Shown here piece by piece: positions 24,590 through 35,494 of a stretch of 64,000 nucleotides of DNA. The first letter of the stretch is position 1, and every line of letters begins with the position of its first letter. The position numbers and the translations under genes are program-made. The notes beneath the pieces are model-generated. The model was not told the origin of the DNA. It ran no database searches and saw only the letters and a list, made by a program, of their open reading frames with translations. This DNA comes from Sequoia sempervirens (taxonomy: Eukaryota > Streptophyta > Pinopsida > Cupressales > Cupressaceae): assembly GCA_007258455.2 (NCBI GenBank), contig VDFB02193867.1:568159469-568223468 (forward strand), given 5' to 3'.

Positions 24590-25122
24590 TGGGATCCCCT
24601 GGCTCTTCCTCCAACTGAGGCGCCGACACCCACCTATGGATTCCCTAGCCCTATAATCAGAACAACATAAAAATATCAATATCCAGAGGCAACAAGAAAC
24701 AAGAACAATAAGGATGTCTAGTGGAGAGTGTCATCGCATGGTTTCACATGGATTCTCCAGACAACCTATCACAAGGTGCCGCCTCCATCTCTACATGGAT
24801 TCTCCAGACAACCAAGTTAAGGTGCTGCTTCCATCTATGGTTCTCCTAACAACCTATCTCAAGGCGCCACTCCATAGGGTTACTCATGCGGAGTCATTAA
24901 CCTTTCGTGATGACAAGGCAACGACCTTGCCAACCACGGCCTTCTCGGTCCCCTTTAGTCTGTGCTAGCACTAACAGGTGGATGAGGCTTCATCATTATC
25001 TTGTTAATGTTTTACTACCCATCCCCCTAAATTCTATTTTTAGGTTATCACTTGTTTAACTACTCTTACGTGGGTTCCCCTGGCACTTCCTCTTACCCGA
25101 GGCACCGACGCCCACGAAGAGC
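24590..25122. repeat. degenerate ~45-bp repeats inside the right LTR
   Basis: Counterpart of 19480-20012, with the same units in the same order. Most differences between the copies are C-to-T or G-to-A, as expected for deamination of methylated cytosines. Confidence 0.7.
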
Positions 25123-25920
25123 CACTCTCCCTATGACCCCTAACATATCTCAAGTAGGCAAGGGTTGAACCAACACATATAAATCTTAAAACCAAAATTG
25201 GATACACGAGGCATTAACCATCTCGCAACAGCACATAATCAAAAGACTTGCAAACCCGTCCAACCCTTCCTAACATAACACCAATAACGCTCAAAAGCAT
25301 AAACAAAGATAAATAACACTTTAATCACAAGCCTCTGGAACAAGATTTTCACAGACCAATACGGTTCTCACATCGACAACACCGAGCAAAAAAAACCACA
25401 ACATAAAAAGAAAACTCAGATAACATTTACAAGGTTGTACTATTACGTTTGTTTCCAATCCCGTTTATATAATTAAAACCAATTGCCTCAACAAGGTTTA
25501 TAATCACAACCAAAGACTGAAATATTGTCTAATATATTTGTTAAATTGAAACAATGAATTAAACAATGCCCATTTTAAAATAAATAAAAATTACTTAATT
25601 ATACACAAAATTCAGCATTTTAATACAATACAAAACAACATTATTCCAATATAATGAATTTACATTTAAAAAAAAAAATTAAATAATTATAATTCAACTT
25701 GAATAAATACATTACCTAAACTGATTATAATTTCATTTATAAAACCCATTATCATTATATTTTGAAAATTATCAAAAACATTTAAATATAAACAAAATAA
25801 AAATATATATATATATACATATATTATATATATATATATTAAAACATATGTATTAAAACAAACAAATAAAACATAAACAAAACAATAAATAAATTTTAAA
25901 TTTTAAACAAAACAACCAAG

Positions 25921-26060
25921 GCAAGCCATGGCTTGCACAGGCTGGCCGAGGCTGGTACAGCGGCCCTTACGGGCTGCTGTACACAGCAATCTACGGACTG
26001 CTGCGCACAGTCCGTAGCCACTTGGGGCAAGGGTGGGGTACGGCCCAGCCGACCCCTCCC
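25921..26060. other. GC-rich hairpin cluster in the right LTR
   Basis: Three inverted repeats stand in a row in a GC-rich patch within very AT-rich DNA. They are a perfect 16-base palindrome GCAAGCCATGGCTTGC (25921-25936), a stem around CAGCGGCCC/GGGCTGCTG (about 25958-25979), and a perfect 9-bp stem CTACGGACT/AGTCCGTAG (25991-25999 with 26009-26017). The equivalent position in the other LTR has a GC-rich patch of different sequence. Confidence 0.75.
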
Positions 26061-26375
26061 TACCCCCCATACAAAACACTTAAAAACTAAAACGCGAATT
26101 TTGATTTTTCTATATGTTAATTAATTTTAAACCAAGCACGGAGAAAAGTTCCAATCGCCCAATACTAGCACGGGTTCCAACAAAAAATCTCAGCTAAAAT
26201 TTCGATATAACCCAAAATAATAAAAAGAAATGAAACTACATAAAATAATCTCGACTTCATAAGCACGCGAATTTCAATTTCGCGAACGGAAATTACAATT
26301 TTGCTTCACATCCAATAAACAAATAACAGACATACAGCCGACGCATATGCACCATTTAAAGCTAACACAATACAA

Positions 26376-26378
<3 letters not shown>

Positions 26379-26416
<38 letters not shown>
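26379..26416. repeat. (AT)19 microsatellite
   Basis: An uninterrupted AT dinucleotide run inside the right LTR. It is followed by TTTA-type repeats. Confidence 0.95.
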
Positions 26417-26421
<5 letters not shown>

Positions 26422-28013
26422 TATTTATTTATTTAACTAAACAGAGTAACAGTACAGAGGTAAATTTAAATCAGAGAATAAAAGAACAACATAGAGCCAT
26501 GAATATTTTACACATACCCATATATTTACAAACTCTCAAATGTATTGTTTTCAATAGGGAAATCATTTTTCTCTAAATGCTATTATTGATAATTTGTATG
26601 TTTCAGAAGATCAGGGTTTTTGTTTTGACAACATCTGGTACAGTATAATAACTATAATTTTCTTTGTTTTCTAGTCTAATAATTTGCCCTAGTTTTCAAT
26701 TCAAATAGTAGATTCTTTTCCTATATTCTCAAAAAAATCATTTTTTTTTTAATAAAGTTTATTTTTCCTTCCTCTGAAGCAAACAGATAAAAGCAAGGGT
26801 ACGAGAAGAAGACTACGAGAGGAACCTGGAGTCCAATGCAAATCTGAAGATGCCTGCTTGACTCTGATGCCCTCAAACTTGATTCCAATCCTTAGTCTAG
26901 AACAAACTCAACAATGACTTGAGCAACTTCAACTTTCTCATCTTCTGTGTGTGTGTGAGAACTTACAAAAATTCCTAATTAAATAAAATATATTCCCCTT
27001 TCTCCAAAACTCTCCAGAAATCCCAAATTAAAAGAAAATCAATTCTTTAAAACAAGCTTTTTCCCAACTCTCAATCCCTATTGGCTCACACTGTCTTTTT
27101 ATTCTTTTATTTGTTTTATTGCTTTTATTTCTATTTCTGCAACTTTACTTGCACAACACTTTACTTATTTAATTTAAATAATTTATTCTAATAATTATCC
27201 TCACCAATTAATTAATTAAAATAATTAGGGCACATTTAATATTTAACTATTATTTAATTGCAATATATGACTTTCAAAAATAATTAAATCATTTAAATAT
27301 TCAAATATAATTTAAATCTAACAATAAAATAAACAATCACTTCCATTATTTAAATCGAATACCCCGCAACATATAAAGTACCAACATTAATCAAAAGACA
27401 ACAAAATACAAAACACAAACCACAAATGACGACAATTACAACAATGAACAATACCAATCAAATGAGATGATCTGACATCATGGGACGGGAGGACTACATC
27501 GTCACCTTTGTTTCAACATTTAACCGTTGGGTTATTTGGTGCTCGCCCTATCCTGTCGAAGCAGGTGGAATCGAGACTTGTACCTGCAAATCCTGCATAC
27601 AAATGAAGTTGTGTACATGTGCATACATATATATATAAAATCAAAGCATTAAATCGAAGTACTGCATTGTGAGAAGGAATCGCAACATAGCAGGGCACTC
27701 GCAAACGAATGATGCTATATTGTCCTTCATCACACCTATCCTAACAATTATAATTTAACTGATAAAATAACATTTCTAAACTAACAATTTCATCTCATGA
27801 CATAATTCATTAAATCATTGCATCATAATATAATTCTGAAAATCAACTAATATAACCAACCATACTGTCATACGAAATAATCATGTCCATAATGAAACAA
27901 TAGCATCATCTAACATCTAACTAACCAAATCAAACAATATCATCATCGTCACAAGTAGCAAACAACCGCATTGAACAATACTAAATCCTACCAGTAAGAG
28001 GAGGGGTATTACA

Positions 28014-28453
28014 TATTATCAGAAAATTATGAAAAACCCCTAGATAAATGGCATGTCAAAGGTTGGCACGAGGATGAGATGCGAAGAATGAAGAATCAAA
28101 GGTTGTGGAAAAGGAACCAAAAGAAAACATGTTGTCATGATGATTTATGAACTGAATTAGGGTTTTTTGTGTTGAGAACAATGTCTTTAGCAACTTTTTG
28201 ATGTTTTGTGCAGTTAATGTATTTAGGGTAAACTCGATGGTGTTTAAGTTAAAAATTTATGAACCTTCTTGATTAATTAAGCATTTAGAGAACTAGGAAG
28301 GTGCCCTGAAGTGATCTTGAACGTAGCATGAAGTAATTCTAAGGGGATTTTGAAGAAATTAACTTAGATAATCTAGAATTTATTTCTCTATTTGCAAAAG
28401 GGGAAGAAGAGAAATGAAGAAGTTTTGATTAATGAATTAAAGAAATCATAGAA
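28014..28453. other. short gene-free stretch between elements
   Basis: This lies between the giant-LTR element and the unknown plus-strand ORF. It is probably interior sequence of the copia-like element truncated on its left side. No PBS or 5' LTR is visible. Confidence 0.4.
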
Positions 28454-30007
28454 ATGGAAAGAGAATCAAGTGGTTTCATCCCTATGAAGCTAAAAGGAGC
28501 TGAGTTAGAAGAATTTGATCACAAAGAGATGAAAGAAATGGAGCTAGGGATGAACAAAAATGAATTGCAAAACATCAAAACCCTAGGTATGGATTTGTGG
28601 AGAGAATTTTTGTGGGTTTTCAATAAAGAGTTTATTTTGTTCTTATTGAATCATTTCTAGGATGGAAGTATTGTATTAGACAAACCCTACTTAGTTATGA
28701 AGGAATTGATCAAGTCAATTGCAGGCTTATGTAGTATTGAGGATCTTCCTAGAAAGAAAACTATAAAGTACAAATATGTGGAGGAATTGACTAGCATTAG
28801 CAAAGATCCATGAGCCCTATTGATAAACACTCTTGATGACCTAGCTATAAGGTATGTTGCATAGGACATTTCTTACAAGATCTATTTTAAAAATTGTGAA
28901 GGTTTCACATCAACCATTTATGTTTATATTCCACATATGATGGTTAAGGAGAAAATGAAATTTGATCTGTGTAGCTTGTTGCTTGAGAATTTTTCTAAAA
29001 AATTTCATATGTCGGTGATTGAGGGTTATCCCTTTCATTTTGGATCCTTACTGGTGTGCTTGGTGTTTTAATTTTTGTGTTCCCTACTAGGAAAAGATAA
29101 TGTGGTATGGGAATCTGAGATTCCTATTGGAAAATAGGTCTATAGATATCTGGGAGCGTTGGTAGATAATGCAAGTATGTGTAAATCCTATTCCACATCC
29201 TTGAAAACAAATCTTTGCTCCGGTATATCTACTTCGAGTTAGTTTGAAGTGGGCTCTACCTTTGGTAAAAAGGAATTGGAGTTTGTCATTAGAGAATCCC
29301 CTCTAGAATCGAAGAAGAAAAAAGTTATAACTAAAGATATCATTGTAATTTCAAAAGAAAAGGAGAAAGTATTGTCTGATGACATCCAGTCTATGATAGT
29401 TAAAGGGAAGATGAAGAAGATTGGTGAATTATGGAGTGTAGCCTCACCTATTGACAAACTAACTATTGATGATGCTTTGGTAGAATATCTACTTTAGAAA
29501 GGTATTGGAATATTAGTTATTTTTGATTCCTTGCTAGAAAATCTAGTTGAAATTATTGAAGAAAGGATGTTGCTTGAAGGTCTGGAAGGACACAAGTTTG
29601 AAGCTTTGGTTGAAAAGAGGTGTGTTAAATCTAAAGGTAGATTATCTGAACTAATCATGGAAACAAAGAAATGCTTTAAAGAAATATCTAATATTTACCG
29701 GTATTGTCTCTAGTGGCCTGCTGCGGTAGATAATTTTAGGAGTAAAATTGAAGCAATTGAATATGAAGTGAACAACATTGGAAATAATTTTGACATCTTT
29801 GAAGACACAGAAGGAAAGAAAAGATTGAGAGTTGGTGAACTTCAGGTTGAACTAGTTGTTGTACAAAGACAAAGAGATGATGTAGTGAAAACCTTCTAGT
29901 TTCTTTAGGATATTGCTAAGGTCTGGTTAGAACATCTTTCAGGAATACTTACTGATGCAAAATATGTTGAAAGGCAAAGTTCATATTGGCACCGTCTTTT
30001 ACTCTGA
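28454..30007 (+). pseudogene. unrecognised ~520-codon ORF of a copia-like element, stop-riddled
   Basis: One frame runs without a frameshift for about 1.55 kb but carries eleven stops counting the last. Eight are TAG (28658, 28862, 29135, 29240, 29495, 29711, 29897, 29906), two TGA (28811, 30005) and one TAA (29069). Between stops the translation reads as protein: an acidic helical N-terminus, a middle with KYKYVEEL- and YVYIPHMMVKEKM-like segments, then a Lys/Glu-rich, coiled-coil-like C-terminal third. It sits about 390 bp upstream of a PPT and 3' LTR, where RNase H would end an autonomous copia element. Yet no RT, RNase H, integrase or zinc knuckle is present. Possibilities are a non-autonomous element's own protein, an extra 3' ORF, or a captured gene. 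I do not recognise the family. Confidence 0.6.
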
Positions 30008-30392
30008 TGGGCTTATTGGAAAGCATTTGAACAAGAATGGATTTAACCACATTTAGCTGGAAGAAATTACATCTAGTTCTTGAGGAAAGGTACAAGAAAG
30101 TGTTTATGGTGAAGAGTGTTATTTTTACTTGAACTCTGAGTGTTAAATTTCTATTGTTTCTGTTGTGGAAAAGAAGAAAAGGAAGAAAAAGAAGCTTTTT
30201 GATGGTTGGAAGTTTTTGATGAATTGAAATATTTTGATCTTTGATTCCACCATGTTTAAACCTTTGTTTATATCATTTTTGACTTCCTTTTTTCCATTGA
30301 TGTCAAAGGTGGGGAGAATTAGAGTATGGACAAAGTTAGTGTAGAGTATGGGGAGATTTTGAAGGAGAAGTTTTTACATCTTGCCATCAATG
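30008..30392 (+). other. non-coding tail between the unknown ORF and the PPT
   Basis: Includes a Lys-rich run near 30165-30200 that may be the frameshifted end of the ORF, then non-coding sequence up to the polypurine tract. Confidence 0.4.
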
Positions 30393-30406
30393 AAAAAGGG
30401 GGAGAT
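30393..30406 (+). other. copia-type polypurine tract
   Basis: AAAAAGGGGGAGAT is followed directly by TGTTGGAA, the standard junction between PPT and 3' LTR in plant copia elements. It shows that the interior lies on the left. Confidence 0.85.
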
Positions 30407-32264
30407 TGTTGGAAAAATGAAGAATATTGACTATCTCTATAGTTTTGTGTTGTCATTGATGTCACCATGTTGTGACTGCAAGTCTAAGACAATGCTTGAT
30501 TTAGTATTTTGGTTTGGTATTTGAACTAGTATTCAAGCCACACTCTTCGGTATTCTAGTCCACATTTCCCAAAAGTTAGTAGTTGACATTTTCTATTTTG
30601 AGAAATTGTTCATGGTTGTCAAAGGCATGCATGATTAGAATATTACATGCTGCAATGCTTGTACATTTTTTTTCCTTTTTCTTTGAAGTCTATTTATGGC
30701 TGACTTCTTGGGGTAGTTGTGATACGGTGAATTAATTTGGCTATGCAGATATATGTGTGACCTATTTTAGGTCCATTCCAACATAATATAATGTGTTGGA
30801 GGTTTGAATTACCTTCTTGAAATATTTTGTGAATGATTGGAACTGAAATTTGGTATTTTTGGTAAATATGAAATGCATCTAATTAGGTCGACCTAATTGA
30901 TGCTTGCGAAAAAGATCAAGTATATAAATGAATATGTTGGAAAATTTTAGTGTGAAGCAGTGAGACAAAGATAGAAGAACTGAAGGGTGTACATGTGAAA
31001 TTAATAAATTTGTTGGAAGTGAGTGAAAAGGATGAAGTGTGTTGAATTAGTCTATTAAGCATCATCAGAACTACATCAACACTTGTTAGGTGCACTATTC
31101 TTAGTTCATTTTGGTTGTAAAGCCCAATTTTGTTTTTGTCAATCTTTTGTAGGCAGTGAGCCTCTCTTTTAAGTAGTGAGCTTTTGTATTTGGATAGTGA
31201 GTCCTTTCAGGGAAGTGAGCCCTTGGCAGTGAGCCTTTTATTCAGTTTGAAACTACTTTATATTGTGAGTTAATCCTCACTATGGTTTTTCCCTCCTTAG
31301 GTTTTCCACATAAAAATATCATGTTTACTATTTTAAATTACTTTATGTTATCTATTTTTCATGCTCATACTTAATAATAGATAATATGAGGGTATGTGCA
31401 GGATCATGATGGGCCAAAAAGTGGCAATATGATGGGTATGTGGCTGATGACTATTTTTTTACCCAAAATTGATGAAATGAAAAGGGTTTTTAAAGGAGAT
31501 TCTCATATTTCCAACGATATAAATTATACTTTATTTTGAATTTAATAAGTAATTATTATTCATTTTCTATTCAAATTATGATAAAAGTCCTAATTGATAG
31601 GCTGATTGAAAAACATCTATAGATTTCAAACGGTATCACATTTATTGAATCCAAAAAATGCATCACATTCTATGCTTCGCATACTATAGCATTAAAAAAA
31701 GAAAAAATGAATTTCATGAAGTTTTGACCAAGTTAAGGTGGTCAGACATACAAGTTTTTATATTTTTTAGAAAGTTGTAATAACAATTTCATAATTAATT
31801 ATTTAATTGGAAAAAAATTACAAAAAAATATGCATCACATTGAGGCATGAGTCCTCTACTTATATCTAAAATATTATAAAAAAATTATGATTTTATTGTG
31901 GTTAGGGTGGTCGATAGACACCTACTTCTTATTTTTTCCCTGAAATTTAAGTACCACTGCATTGAAATTTCAAATTTTCACCAAATAGATTTTTTCTTTT
32001 TAAAACAAACCTAGTAGTTTAGAAACTACATTCAATTTTCTATAGATTCTATTCTTACATATTTTTGAAATAATATAGATAACTTATTCAAATTTTTACG
32101 TCAAGTTGACTAACTCTGATTTTTCTAAATTTTTTGTCACTTAAGGGCCTATTTTTTCCATGATGATCCTGCACATACCCATGATTATAGAATGGATATG
32201 TGTTGAAGTTTTTGATTTTGAATTCTGTGACAACTGATTCACCCCCCCTCTCAGTTGTCCTGCA
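30407..32264 (+). repeat. 3' LTR of the copia-like element, with a nested insertion
   Basis: Starts TGTTGGAA after the PPT. It contains the copia LTR words TGTAAAGCCC-like, a run of 'gtgagcc' words (31150-31230), and GGTTTTTCCC...GGTTTTCCACATAAAA near 31280. It ends near CTCAGTTGTCCTGCA. It is about 1,070 bp without the ~790-bp element inserted at 31391-32180. It shares blocks with the LTR at 35495-36902, for example the CATCTAATTA...CCTAATTGATG box, so both belong to one family. The right end abuts a gypsy gag frame. The exact last base is uncertain by a few nucleotides. Confidence 0.75.
31391..32180 (+). mobile_element. ~790-bp non-autonomous inverted-repeat element, copy 1
   Basis: The ends are inverted: GGGTATGTGCAGGATCAT at 31391 matches the complement of ATGATCCTGCACATACCC ending at 32180, with one mismatch just inside. 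A full-length relative in reverse orientation lies at 37564-38356, and both are about 790 bp. There is no transposase frame. It is inserted in a copia LTR. A target duplication is unclear (ATGA on both sides at best), so the superfamily is not assigned. Confidence 0.8.
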
Positions 32265-33141
32265 TATTTTTAACAGATTTACCCATAGAGGATTGGTAAT
32301 CTCTTCCTTTCTTTGAAGCTACCTTGGAATAGTTTTGACATATCTTCTTAATATCATCCCAAGGAACTTGGGTGATATCTCCTCCTCCCATTAGGTCTAG
32401 AACATCAATGCTACTTTCATTGATCCCTCTAAGTAAGATCATCTTTTGAGACTATGTATGATGTGGAGATTTTTGTAGGGAAAATAGAAACCTTGAAATA
32501 TAATCCTCCAAACTCTCATCTTCCTTTTGTTACATCCTAAAGATGTCATCTCCTCTCATATCACTGCCCCTACAATATTCTTTGTACTTGTCAAGAAACT
32601 TTGTTTTCATATCATCCTGAGTCTCCATAGTATTCCTACCTAAGCTCATAAACCATCTTAATGCAACTTCTTTCAAGGTGGTAGGAAACAACTTAAGCCT
32701 ATGAGTGTCAGTGGTATAGTCATAGCTTCTGTAGAGGATATAAAATTCAAACAAGGTGTCAGGATTTTCTATGACAATCCCATAAAACTTAGGAAGGATT
32801 GAATTAGGGATGTTTTTGAGCATATAAAATTCATTCTGACAAGTGATAAGGAATGGAAAAGATGCCTGGTTTGGTCTATTTTGATTTGCATTAGCCATGC
32901 CTTCTTGATGGAGTTCCAAAGTAAATGGATTCTTGATCAAATTTTGGTCTTCAAAGGAAGTTTCAGAACTGGTCAAATTGGGAAATGCATTAGCAAAAGG
33001 ATGTTCCTCTTCTTCTTCTTTATCTCTTGGTATATTTTGAAGCTCAACTAGTTGAAATGGGTCATTAGGAAGGAATCTTCCATAAGCATCTCTTCTCCTA
33101 CCTCTATGCATGCAGTATAAACTTAGTACTAGCCAACTCAC
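32265..33141 (-). pseudogene. gag: Ty3/gypsy gag, truncated
   Basis: The 203-codon block (33141-32530) carries the retrotransposon gag core: a LKLFPTTLKEVALRWF motif, then SLGRNTMETQDDMKTKFLDKY. This matches the plant Retrotrans_gag pattern of a hydrophobic Trp-Phe helix followed by a W/D..F..KY helix. An acidic, Asn-rich N-terminal leader precedes it. A second block (32442-32251) continues the gag C-terminal half after a stop and a shift. The frame is cut off at about 32265 by the copia LTR. The PBS and 5' LTR lie just upstream (33271-34524), so this is the 5' end of a gypsy element whose pol is missing here. Confidence 0.8.
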
Positions 33142-33270
33142 ACAAAGAATTGGTGAAAGAATAGGATGTCATCACTTTCCTAAATGAAGGGTATTGCTAA
33201 GAACAAACTTTAGAGATACTAAAACAAGAAAGAAACTATCAATGACTCCAAATAACTACCTAGTTTCACA

Positions 33271-33291
33271 CCATCCTCGACAATGACGCCA
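33271..33291 (-). other. primer binding site of the gypsy element
   Basis: On the minus strand TGGCGTCATTGTCGAGGATGG follows the LTR end after four bases. It resembles the widespread plant gypsy PBS TGGCGCCGTTGCCGGGGA, with deamination-type changes. Confidence 0.8.
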
Positions 33292-33295
33292 AAAA

Positions 33296-34524
33296 TGTTG
33301 GCCTCCTCTAGTGGTTCAATAACTAATCCCTTAGAGTCGTGACTTAGAGTTTGGACATCTACATTAATTAGCTATCTTAATCATCATGAAGGTGCATTTC
33401 ATTGTCAACCCAGGGACCTAAACTTGAAATGGGTCAACACTGTATGTGCACTAGAATTCCACTGTAGTCATCCATGAACTAGAAAAGAAATAGTACTAGA
33501 AATAAAATGTTGGAAAGAAATCAAATTAAGCATTGAGCATGAATCAAAAACTACACTAAGCATCAACAATTGGACTGAAAATGGAAGATAGAAATGGAAA
33601 TCTCAGCAAACAGATAGGAAACTACTCTATTTTCCTCGAGTGCAGGAACAATCACAAAATAAAATTCCAGTGGCTACAGGAATAGACAACTACTGAAACT
33701 GAAACTAATTGCTAAACAAAAAATAAATTTTAAACTAAATGGGTGAAATTCTCACCAAGTGGGCCCCCTTGTGTGAGTCTTCCTTGAACTAACTTAGATG
33801 CAACAAATCATAATATCATATTATTTCTTGAAAACATGATTACAATATTTCAACAATATGGCTGTATTACTAAAACTGGGAAATGTAAGTACACTTGCAG
33901 AGCATCTAACCTTATGAAAAGGGGCATCTAACCATTATTTATAGAGAGTAAAACTTCTAATTAAACCTAACTACCTAGGCAGTCAACTCCATCAAAATAG
34001 GAGGATGCCATTTATTGAAAGCATAGAAAATAGAGGGAGGAAGTTATGCATGCGCCAAATTTTGTCAAAGCAAACTTTCCCCAATGAGAATCTAGCACAA
34101 CACACTCCCTATATTTTCTCAACAAACAAACATGACCATTAAAAGGTAGTTACAATCTTTAATTCAAACTAGGAATTTCCATCCATTAAGAGTTTTCCCT
34201 CTTTTGACCTCTTAATGACCATGATTTTGACTCTGTTGGCAACTAACCAGTTAGCAGGAGTTTCTTCCACTTTGCAAGCTTCATTGACATCAACATCTTA
34301 GTGTGAACTTGCATAATGACATTAGTAGGAAAAAATAATTGTATATCCATAATTACCTTAAAATAAAATCCATTCAACCACATGTAAAATTAACATAGAT
34401 AATTCACATAGCATGTTAATGTCATTAAAAGTCACAAAGATAAACTTATGCCCAAGGTTTATGGTTTTAAGGAAATAACATGAAAAATGTCAACAACCGA
34501 GTGCCAAAGTCTATAGTACCAACA
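33296..34524 (-). repeat. 5' LTR of the gypsy element
   Basis: On the minus strand it runs from TGTTGGTACTATAG (34524) to GAGGCCAACA (33296), giving a TGTTGG/CCAACA terminal inverted repeat and 1,229 bp. The PBS next to its left end confirms orientation. Its right end is inserted into a minus-strand copia LTR fragment. Confidence 0.78.
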
Positions 34525-34576
34525 AAAAATATATAATAAACCCTATCAAAATTGAGCCATTAATTGGACTCATCAA

Positions 34577-35482
34577 CTTGGACCCAAATACACACATATA
34601 GGCCATACCATTCTTCCACAAACACCAAAGAATTTCTGCAATTAGTCTAAAAAACCAAGGTCGATTGAACCTTTGTAAACACCATTGAACATTCAAGTAC
34701 ACACTTTCTTTGATCCAAAGGTGACTCACAAACAACATACATCAATTGAACACAATCTAAAATATTTCATAGACACTTGCAAATCCAACAAATTCCTTTG
34801 CAATAACTTTCACCTGAAAAGCATACTCATCCTATATACTAAATTAACTTTCCTCATACTGTGAAACATGAATCAAAAGAGCACAAAAATTCAAACAAAT
34901 CATACTGAAGATATATACAAGAAATTTAAGCACACCCTCATATCCGGAAGACTAGAAACCATATTCTGGAGAAATGCAGAGCAAAACCATTTCTCCTAGA
35001 TACTACTATAATACACTGTTCACATACTAGTGAACAAAACTTTCTCTGCACAAAGATCCAACACCTGCAACTTTGGATATAACACTTCTAAATACTTGTG
35101 ATCAACATATATGGACCACATAAGCAAATATTCAACATAGAAGAAATGTGGAGCAAAATCAGATCACTACTTTGCTATACTGAAAACCTCTCCAACACGT
35201 TTATTCTTTTATTCAATTTTTCTCAAAATCACTTGGAAAGAAAGCACCACAAAAACATTCTTATCGCCAAAATCACTTCCTCATCACAACCAAACCAACT
35301 ACAACATAGAAAATCAACCATACACATGCTTATCAAAGCAACACTAGAGGTTGACACTAGCGATACTACTAATGACAACATAATGCAAAAACTCAACGCA
35401 GCATCAAGGTTGACATCAATGCAACAACAACATAGATCTATTGAAATCAATGACATCACACAAGCTACTCATACTTCCAACA
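34577..35482 (-). repeat. copia LTR fragment, minus orientation (copy 1)
   Basis: On the minus strand it starts TGTTGGAAGTATGAGTAGC at 35482. It is alignable over about 0.9 kb with 49612-50456. The 5' end of the LTR (right) is complete. The left part is cut near 34525-34576 by the gypsy LTR. Plus-strand open frames here (35098-35514) are shared with the other copy (50209-50478) only because the LTRs are homologous. Confidence 0.75.
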
Positions 35483-35494
35483 ATTTCCCCCTTT
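35483..35494 (-). other. copia polypurine tract between head-to-head LTRs
   Basis: The minus strand reads AAAGGGGGAAAT directly before the LTR start at 35482, marking that LTR as a 3' LTR. The very next base (35495) starts a plus-strand LTR, so only this tract is left of the minus element's interior at this point. Confidence 0.75.

Larger units (their letters stand above)
18527..28013 (-). mobile_element. non-autonomous giant-LTR retrotransposon
   Basis: Two long direct repeats flank 559 bp. In the minus orientation the right copy (23644-28013) is the 5' LTR. It begins TGTAATACCCCTCC and ends GGGCATTACA. Three bases on is a 20-base primer binding site (23640-23621). The left copy (18527-23084) is the 3' LTR, directly preceded by a polypurine tract (23097-23085). 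LTRs are ~4.37 and ~4.55 kb, so they make up over 90% of the element. The interior has no open frame of note, so mobilisation must have depended on proteins from another element. Plant LARD elements also have ~4-kb LTRs but normally multi-kilobase interiors. TRIMs have tiny interiors but short LTRs. This combines the extremes. No target duplication is convincing (left flank TCAGT, right flank TATTA), and the outer left end is disrupted. Confidence 0.85.
23644..28013 (-). repeat. 5' LTR (right copy) of the giant-LTR element
   Basis: Both ends are intact: TGTAATGCCC at 23644 and GGGGTATTACA ending at 28013, a near-perfect ~10-base terminal inverted repeat. It contains an (AT)n tract (26379-26416), a GC-rich hairpin cluster (25921-26060) and degenerate ~45-base repeats (24590-25122). 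A promoter and polyadenylation site are expected inside, on the minus strand, but I could not place them among the many TATA-like words. Confidence 0.9.

Noticed and set aside
19604..24968. Matching 84-codon plus-strand ORFs in both LTRs (19604-19858, 24714-24968) as a conserved small protein
   Set aside because: They lie antisense to the element within a degenerate repeat array. Several differences change amino acids, as expected without selection. Conservation follows from LTR homology.
18527..28013. Two tandem solo LTRs instead of one element
   Set aside because: A PBS three bases inside one LTR and a PPT directly at the other, in consistent orientation, fit one element. The lack of a target duplication leaves some doubt.
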